Shown here in pieces: positions 56,915 to 64,000 of a stretch of DNA of 64,000 bases (the stretch's first letter is position 1; every line of letters begins with the position of its first letter). The notes beneath the pieces were generated by a model. It was not told where the DNA came from and ran no database searches. It saw only the letters and a list, made by a program, of their open reading frames with translations. A program made the position numbers and the translations under genes. The stretch comes from Persicaria tinctoria (Eukaryota; Streptophyta; Magnoliopsida; Caryophyllales; Polygonaceae). The stretch covers positions 67,692,857 to 67,756,856 of the forward strand of contig JBANSL010000017.1 of the NCBI GenBank assembly GCA_037127255.1. Reading direction: 5' to 3'.

Positions 56915-57045
56915 ACAAACATGAAATCGACCCGAAACCCGATCAAACCGGGTTCGAGTTAACCTGGATATACCCAGATCCCGTTTTACCCGAGACCCGA
57001 AGTGACCCGACCCGAATGACCTATTTGACAGATCTAATTGTAATA
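56915..57045. repeat. Fragment of a cccgaccc/gggtcggg-rich repeat
   Basis: Words such as cgacccgaaacccg and gacccgacccgaatgac match, in opposite orientation, the repeat at 60621-61085. It ends near tttgacagatct. Probably a remnant of the same hAT-like family. Confidence 0.5.
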
Positions 57046-57049
57046 CTTG

Positions 57050-58750
57050 AAAAATCAAGCAAGAGAGAGAAGTATAACTGTCTTTTTACTAAAAATGAAA
57101 CATTAAAGAATAGGGGTATAATTGTCTTTTCACATTAAATTAAGTGAGGTTTAACAAGAAAAGGGTATGGGTGTTGAGTTGCAACCAAGCTATATTTAAC
57201 GGGTGGTTATTTGACAATTTTTTAATAAGGGGTGGTTATTTGCAAACAACAATGAATAAATGGTGGTTTTATGCATTTTTGCCAAAAACTAAAGAGCTGG
57301 ACCGGGTTCATACCCAACGCATTTTCTCCCTCATATCTTCTTTCGTGGTCGCCTCTTGAATTGTCTTCCAGGTCTTCCAGGTAGCTCATGGTTTCTCTTC
57401 AATGTCAGTCTTCCTCGCGGCCCCCCTCGTGGTCGACTATCTGGAGTTGTCTCTCTCACATCGTCTTCCCCTTTGATTCGTTCACGAACTTGGTTAGGTA
57501 AGTTTTATTTTTTTCCCTCTTCGTTGTTGTTGTTGTTGTCGGTTTAGTTTTGTTGTTGGCTTGGTATTAGGAATAGTCGTGTTGTGTTAATTTGAGGCAA
57601 TTTTTACCGGATTAGTTGTTTGGTTGAATCAATTTTGTTTTTCGGGTTAATTTGTTATCGTTTTATTTTTTTCCTAAGAAAACTGCTCAAGAAAACCCAA
57701 TTTTCGTGCTAATTTGTACAAAAGGCTTCCACGTCTGTTGTCTTGTAAAAAAAATCCACGTAGGCTGTCTTGTCAGCATTTTTGACTCGTGAAAAAACTT
57801 GTGGTAATATATTACCACTACCCTCAAAGGTCGGGATATTTTTATTACATTTGAAAGTTGAAGATATATTTTTACCATACCCCACATTGGCGGTATTTTA
57901 ATTAGTTTTTCCTTATTATTTTGATTGATTATTGCATTTGTTCTAATTGAAATTTGTATGTTAGGTAATCTCAGTTTTAGGTGGTGGGAAATTAGAAAAC
58001 AATTTATTTACATTATGTGGTATGTTATTTGATGTAAAACGTGGGGAGATTAATGAAAAGACTAAAGTTGGTGTGGTGAAGTTGTACGTTTTATAAAATT
58101 AAATTGTAAGTATGAAGACTTTGGTATATATCATCAATGCACCTATTTCCAATTGAATTATATATGACACCAACAAAATATTATAATATTGGTTTTTCTC
58201 ATGTTGATATGGTAAGAATTTCTAACTTAATTAGTTAAGTTTTCTTTCATTATTTTTTTATTTTTATTTTTTGCGGTAACTTAGCTAGACTCGTTCTTTG
58301 AACATATGTTAAAATTAAAGACATATAATGTTCTCATCATAAGATAAGCTTTTTTATCCTCTTCCTGTTCTATTGATCAGAAGCTGGATATGGCCTTTAC
58401 CACAGCGACGTTGCCTGCTTCTTCCTCGGGTACCTAGTCTATAGGTTCAATTCAATCTCATCTGCTAGTGCTGCTTTGTCATTCGAAGCCCGTTGTTGGA
58501 AAGCCAGTAGCTAGGATTGCGTGGCCCAGACAAGCGCAAGGCACGCCAGCGAAGAGTTTCTCGTATGAGAGTTGGTTTGACTGCCCTAACTATGGCGAAA
58601 TATTTCCTCGATGTGTCATATTCTATATATATCGTGTTGCTTCACCTTAATTGTTATTTGAAGAAGGCTTTCATTACTTTTTTTTATATAGTTAGATGTC
58701 TATAGCATGTGTTTTAATTCGATGCAACGCGCAAAACTGATGATGAAGTT
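57050..58750. other. Gene-like but unassigned region
   Basis: A C+T-rich stretch at about 57330-57500 looks like a leader or exon, followed by T-rich intron-like DNA. Near 58390-58440 is ATGGCCTTTACCACAGCGAC, Ser/Thr/Ala-rich like a plastid transit peptide. Near 58490-58600 a frame reads VGKPVARIAWP and an overlapping one RVGLTALTMAKYFLD. Stops and frame changes prevent one protein from being read. It may be a pseudogene of a plastid-targeted protein; I cannot name it. Confidence 0.25.
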
Positions 58751-58762
58751 AACCCTCCTAAA

Positions 58763-58975
58763 ACCATCTAAGGATTTGTTTGGATTCCAATATATTTTAA
58801 TGATAATACAAATTGTGTTAATTAATTATATTAATTTTATTATATAATTATAAGTTTAATGCAATAGTATATATGTGTATATTATTATTGAAATATATTG
58901 GAGTTAATCAAACACTATTCAAAAAGTGTTTATATATTATAATTGAAATATATTGGAATTAAAACACACCTTTAG
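58763..58975. mobile_element. Possible MITE
   Basis: Left aggatttgtttggattccaatatatttt mirrors the right aaatatattggaattaaaacacacctt imperfectly. The AT-rich middle contains a second gaaatatattggagtta. No clear target duplication. Confidence 0.45.
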
Positions 58976-60620
58976 CTTTTTTTCCTTCTAATTATTAGTT
59001 TCAAAAGAATAATTAAAATGATATAGATTGAATACATAGGACTATAGGATATACTTAGGTTTGTATATAAAATGATATTTGATTCCCATGAAGTGAATAA
59101 TTGCATGAAAGATAAAGTATGGTTGGCCCCAAAATCAACACCACATGCATCCATCCAAGGCTCCAAGCCAATATGATATTGTTTCCCATTAATTAATTAT
59201 TCAATTATATATATAGTTCTATTTTAAAAAATTATTATGTATATACCTCATGCAAAAATAAAAACAACAACTACAAAGGCTAAGAAGAATATAATATGCT
59301 AAGATTATGTAGCTTTAATTTGTTATTAAATTTGCTATTTTTATAATGTACACAATAGTCCAAAAGCACCAACTTCATAACTCTGTGATTTATTCCGGAC
59401 AGCTTAACTTTAATTATTGTTAGAACCAAATTAAAAAGGAATACTGCAGTCTTATAGCTCGGTTACGTTCTTGTTAGAACTGAACTGAAAAGCAAGTAAA
59501 GCAGCTAGATGGTTTTTTATTAAGTAAAAATTTAAGTTTAGATAAGCCTGAAGTTCGACAGACCGATAAATCGGCAGGCCGTCAAACATACAATATAAAT
59601 ACAGAAAAGGGTGCAAATGATCAGACAACACAAAAAACGAAAGATGAATCAAAGCAGACCTAAAAGTACGTAGCAGGATGGGGACATAGAATACGGATGA
59701 AGTCAAGCACCATCATAAAATAGCATCGTTGGCTAGCTATACTTCATGCATCCCTGTTGGTAGTGTAGAGGAACATTCAAGGAATCTTTCCGTACACAGA
59801 GTCACCTTGTACACACTACCACGATCTTAGTCAATCCCGACTCCGAATGCCAAAACCTCAACAAAGCAATAGATCACCAAGACACACCTAGCGAAGTCTA
59901 ACACAACCCGAGCAAAACGCACCTAGAAATTATATTACTAATCTATTATTGTTTACTTAAGCCCTAGCAGGTTTTAGGACATGAAAGAGCTTTCTTCAAA
60001 CCCTTATTAAAATTGATTTACCGCTTGGCGTTTTGTTAAAACTCTTTCAACAATTTGTTCAAGTCCTTTCAAAATTATCAAATAGGTTTGTTCAAACTCT
60101 TTCAACGCAACTAGATTTATTGATTAGTGGTGTATTGATGGATATATATATAACATCACTTGTCAATTATTAGAGTTTTTTTTAATCATATTTAAAATTT
60201 GTTGTATTTATCTATTTCTCCACTTCATATTTAAAATTATGTATTATTTTTGTTTGTTTATTATTCCTTTGCATTAATTTAAAGTTATTCCTTTACATTT
60301 GTCCCCTGCTTCCAACTCTGGACATTCATTTGGAGAGTGATCATTCTAAGATGGGCCCACCAACTCTAGTGGGACCCACCTTTAATAGATACCGTATGTC
60401 ACGACTTGTTTCACGGCCAAAAGTTTACCTTTTGTCCATCTTGATAAAATTCGTTTTCACAACTAACCACAAAAACCACACTTACAACTGCCAAATAATT
60501 AACCCCACTTCTAACTACACACTTCAAACTTCAAAACTACAGGTATTTTGGTAAGATGACTAAAACAAAGCAGCTTTATAAATGAAAATCTCTTATTTGA
60601 ACAACAACATATGCTTACCA
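58976..60620. other. Intergenic sequence, no gene recognised
   Basis: Mostly AT-rich. A part with mixed composition at about 59450-59950 may be an old retroelement but shows no domain. Short frames at 59452-59706 and 60330-60554 have no recognisable motif. Confidence 0.4.
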
Positions 60621-61085
60621 CATGTCAATCGGATCATTCGGGTCGGGTTCGGGTCCGATCATTTTGGGTTTCGGGTAAACGGATCTCGGGTAGATCCGGG
60701 TTAACTCAAGATCGGGTTTGGCCCGGTTTCGAGTCAATTTCGGGTTTGTCAAGTTTTTTAATTTTTTTTAATAAAAAAATTCGTATTTTGATGAATTTAT
60801 AAATTAATTAATTAATTTTAATAATATATAATTATAAATTAATTAATTTTATTAATATATTAATTACTAAACTTACCATAATATGACTTTGAGATTTTCT
60901 TGGCTTTTTATTAATTAGTAAAAGTACGGAGTATTGTTTTAACAAATCGGACGGGTCAGTCAGGTCACCGGGTCGAAACTCATTTGACCCAGAAAAATCT
61001 CGGGTTTTCGGGTTCGGGTCCAAAAAAAATTCTGGGTCTTGATCCAAAAAATTTCGGACGGTCGGAACGGATTATGTTTTGACAT
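60621..61085. mobile_element. Probable hAT-like MITE rich in gggtcggg words
   Basis: The ends CATGTCAA and TTGACATG are inverted. Both arms hold cgggttcgggtcc-type words that pair across an AT-rich centre (tta/aat repeats, about 60775-60860). No convincing 8-bp duplication was found, so the borders are approximate. Confidence 0.5.
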
Positions 61086-62049
61086 GTCTCCCACCAATGT
61101 TGAAAGAAGCTTTGGTATAAACAATGGGATAAAGATTTGCGCAAAAAAGCTGAATTGCATTTTGCATCAAAGGCAAAGTACTGAAGGAAAGAGACTACCT
61201 ACCATTCTTTCGTTCAGCGGCAGAGTTAAAAATTTTAAAATTTCAAATTTGGGTAACTTTTTATCTAATTGTCAAAATGATTAAAATAACATCTCATTTC
61301 GAAGCTCTCGTGAAGAATTATAATATGTGAATGTCGATCTAAGTAAAATATAAAAAATATTAGAATTTATTGAAATAAAAGTGAGTAATATACCTTCAAT
61401 TTTCAAAAATTCATAATTAATTCTTTGCTCGAATATCAGACTATGACGTATTATATATAGGTAGTTTGTCAGATGAGAGGGGAACATGTGCTCTTTCATA
61501 CCTCTTTGGTTTCGTCACTGTTTTCGTTCTTTCGATCCTCGTCTGTTTTTGTCAGCAGTGATATACAAACTATAATAACAGATGGGGTTGTTCTTTTATC
61601 ACCGCCTTGTCCAATTCCAAGTCCCTTTCACTAACTCTCATTTCCTCATTACCCTTGAATGTGTAAATAAAGAGCGGTCATATCCGGGATTTGAACTAAA
61701 AACCTTTGAGTATTACCGTCAAGCTCTTTCTAGTGAACCATTTCCTCATTACCCATTTGCATTGTAAGATTTTTCAGCTTTAATTGCTGACATTTTCCAA
61801 TTTCAATCATTAATTTGCCCATACCAAACATAAGTACTCGATCCGTACTATAGAAGCCAATTATAGCTAGGCACAACCTCGGAGTAATAGTCAATCGGAT
61901 ACGATTGAGGAGCCAATGGAAGGAGCTTCAATGTACTAATGCAATGGAGAGAGGGATCAATTCAATCAATCAGTAGCTACTAGTGTCAATCTTCCATCCA
62001 ATTAACCAACCGAAATTTCAACACAAACATAATAAAATTGGGACTCAGC
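61086..62049. other. Intergenic sequence, no gene recognised
   Basis: No supported gene. Minor frames (for example 61582-61767) have no recognisable domain. Confidence 0.4.
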
Positions 62050-62335
62050 CAATCGAAGTGCATTGTAAGAGGAAATCTAGAGAATCGGACAAGAACAACC
62101 GCTTTGAAGTTGTACCCTTGAGGTAGCGAAGAACATGGTAAGCAGCCGCCGTGTGTGGCTTACATAAATTGACTTAAGAATTGAACTGTGAATACTCAAT
62201 GTCCAAGCAAAAATGCAAGGACCTCGGATCTTTGATCTTGAACTTGTTTTTCTCAGAGCATTGAATAGTTGAGAGTACCACTGTCTCGAAGCTTGTTTAA
62301 GCACGCAAACTTGGTTGGCACCATCCACTCAACAA
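62050..62335 (-). pseudogene. Copia RT fragment, frameshifted
   Basis: Minus-strand translation from about 62320 reads VCVLKQASRQWYSQL, the conserved copia RT block (normally L-Y-G-L-K-Q-A-P/S-R-Q-W). Lower down, split between frames, come TVQFLSQFM and HVLRYLKGTTSKRL, the RT-to-RNase H linker. The intervening RT part is deleted and a stop breaks the frame. It is an old remnant unrelated in position to the larger copia elements. Confidence 0.75.
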
Positions 62336-62339
62336 TGTC

Positions 62340-63626
62340 AAACCAAAAATAAGTTTTAAATTCATGGGAATTATATTTCTAGGAAATTATTTCTTCAGTA
62401 ACATAATTCTCGTAAATTTAACTTTCTGCATTGAGCGAAACTCGGGGTTTAATTTGAAGTATTTGAGATTACATGTGACCTAATATGTTGCACTATATAT
62501 TGTCTTATAACCTAATAATATTTTTTTAATCTAAAATACAAATTAACATAAAATAAATAAATCTAACAAATCAAAACAACCATGCGATGACTTGAAGGGT
62601 TACATGCAACATGTCTATGCGATAATCTAAGGAAAGCCTGAACACGTCCTTAAGGACGTGCATGATTTGGGGTGTATATAGCTAACACGGAACTTTATTA
62701 ATGTTGGAGAAAGTATATGAAACATTCCAACTTCTCAAAGTCCATCCTAAGTGGGCAATGAGTTTGGAATTCGGCCCATTAAAGGGCCCACTTTTTTACT
62801 TCAGCCCAAAATGTTCATAAAGCCCAAATTTTTAAGCCCGCCATCGCCATGGGCTCTATTAGAAATCCACATGACAGAATTTCTCGCCTCGTAAATCTTC
62901 TTCAATGTATCAAATCTCGCGATAAATTAGGCATATATGATTTTCGATAACCTAACTATATAACGTATAATAAATTTACTATAATGTGTTAATGTATTTC
63001 ATTCAAAAACACGAAATCAACTTAGATATGAATAATGAGTTTTTTTTTATATAATTATTGTAATAATCGAGATTGAATATATGATAGATCATCTTCGATG
63101 AGAAGGTGATGGCATTTTCAAAGGAAACGACAATTTTTGAAAAATCAAGATATATGAAGAAGATAACACGTGTGAGTTGTAGAGGCAAAGTTAAATTATA
63201 AACTTGATTGCTCTATTGTGGTTTTTGATAAAAATCCTTATAAAATTATAAATTCGGGATGGTATTATGAAAATATAATCGTGGCCTTATCCACCTCTGT
63301 TCATTTGTAGTACAAGCTCGGCCTCTGTTCATCAGCTCCATCCACCTCTGTGCATTGGTGCTTCGCTTGGCGTCTGGACTTACAAGTAAAACGCGGCTCT
63401 AAGCCACATTTTACATTTTTTTTAATGAAATTAAGGCGGTTTAAAACTATGTTTTACCCGAAATTGGGACTAAAATGCGATTTTAAACCGTGTTGTTGTT
63501 GCAAAATGTTATTTTCCTTTGCCGCTAGGTTCAAATTGATAGTTTACATAAGAAACTTGGGTTAAAACTGCGTTTTTATGCAAAAACTGAAAAAAATGAA
63601 TATTTTTGTAAATATTTTGAATTTGT
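62340..63626. other. Intergenic sequence, no gene recognised
   Basis: AT-rich, with a short stretch at about 62710-62880 of gcccattaaagggcccact-type words. Nothing coding is supported. Confidence 0.4.
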
Positions 63627-63847
63627 GTCCCGTTTCAAAATAAAGTCATTTTGTGCACGCAGTTTAAGGAGATAAAAACTCTATAAAATATTATTTTTTT
63701 AATAATTTTTTTTTAATAGTTTCATACTTGTTAGTATTAAGTATGAAATTAAAAAAAATCATTAAAAAACTAATATTATATAGAGTTTTTACCTCTTTAA
63801 CATGCGTGCCGAAAAGTAAAATAGACTTTTAGTATGAAACAAAGGGG
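63627..63847. mobile_element. Probable Stowaway-like MITE
   Basis: Left tcccgtttcaaaataaagtc mirrors the right gacttttagtatgaaacaaagggg. Further in, cagtttaaggagataaaaac mirrors gtttttacctctttaacatg. TA follows the right end (63848-63849); the left TA is degenerate. Confidence 0.65.
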
Positions 63848-63849
63848 TA

Positions 63850-64000
63850 GATATTTTTAGTTAATATTTTGAAAAAAAAATTAAAAAATTGATACTTTAT
63901 ATTATTTTGAATTATTTTTTCTTTATAAAATATTGACGAGAACAATCTAAAAATAAAGATAAAAAATAATTCATTTTTTCAATAATCAAAATAAGGATAA
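63850..64000. other. AT-rich end of window
   Basis: Nothing recognisable in the last 150 bases. Confidence 0.4.

Overview
The window is nuclear DNA from a flowering plant, most likely a eudicot. The grounds are spliced GT-AG genes for plant-specific families (a GTD-binding myosin-receptor-type protein, a DUF26-family-related kinase, a pectin methylesterase inhibitor), a plant-type tRNA-Phe, plant LINEs with a C-terminal RNase H, Ty1/copia elements primed by initiator tRNA-Met, and many Stowaway, Tourist, hAT, CACTA and Helitron elements in AT-rich DNA. Nothing in the sequence fixes the species.

Only four host genes are well supported. A two-exon MYOB-type gene lies at 11.9-14.4 kb (+). tRNA-Phe(GAA) lies at 15.9 kb (-). 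A six-exon kinase resembling Arabidopsis CRK43 lies at 25.1-28.9 kb (+). A single-exon PMEI gene lies at 55.8-56.4 kb (-). From memory, the Arabidopsis relatives of the MYOB gene and the kinase are neighbours (At1g70750 and At1g70740). If so, this is conserved microsynteny stretched by transposons. The PMEI gene is an apparent singleton.

The rest is mostly layered mobile DNA. Region 0.4-1.1 kb is a Tourist-type MITE holding a TTA microsatellite. Region 1.3-7.06 kb is a nearly intact LINE with one nonsense codon in ORF2 and an unrecognised 507-codon upstream frame that overlaps the ORF2 start as ATGA. Regions 7.5-8.1 and 16.2-19.4 kb hold 5'-truncated LINE tails, all on the minus strand. Region 19.6-24.6 kb is a tRNA-derived SINE split by a young copia element. 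Region 30.0-32.5 kb is a Helitron with tandemly repeated 5' ends and a second Helitron inside it. Region 34.7-41.3 kb is a young copia element with near-identical 985-bp LTRs but a deletion across the integrase active-site segment. Region 41.9-42.8 kb is a third Helitron. Region 44.5-49.4 kb is a decayed, internally deleted relative of the 34.7-kb copia element. Region 51.5-54.6 kb is a Tourist MITE followed by a CACTA element carrying gene-like sequence. The remaining DNA holds MITEs, a SINE-like repeat, a copia fragment and unassigned AT-rich sequence.

The genes do not form an operon or pathway. MYOB proteins are membrane myosin receptors, the kinase is probably a cytoplasmic signalling enzyme, and the PMEI is secreted to the wall. 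The strongest leads are the LINE upstream frame, the nested Helitrons with a readable empty site, the integrase-deleted young copia element and the gene-bearing CACTA element.
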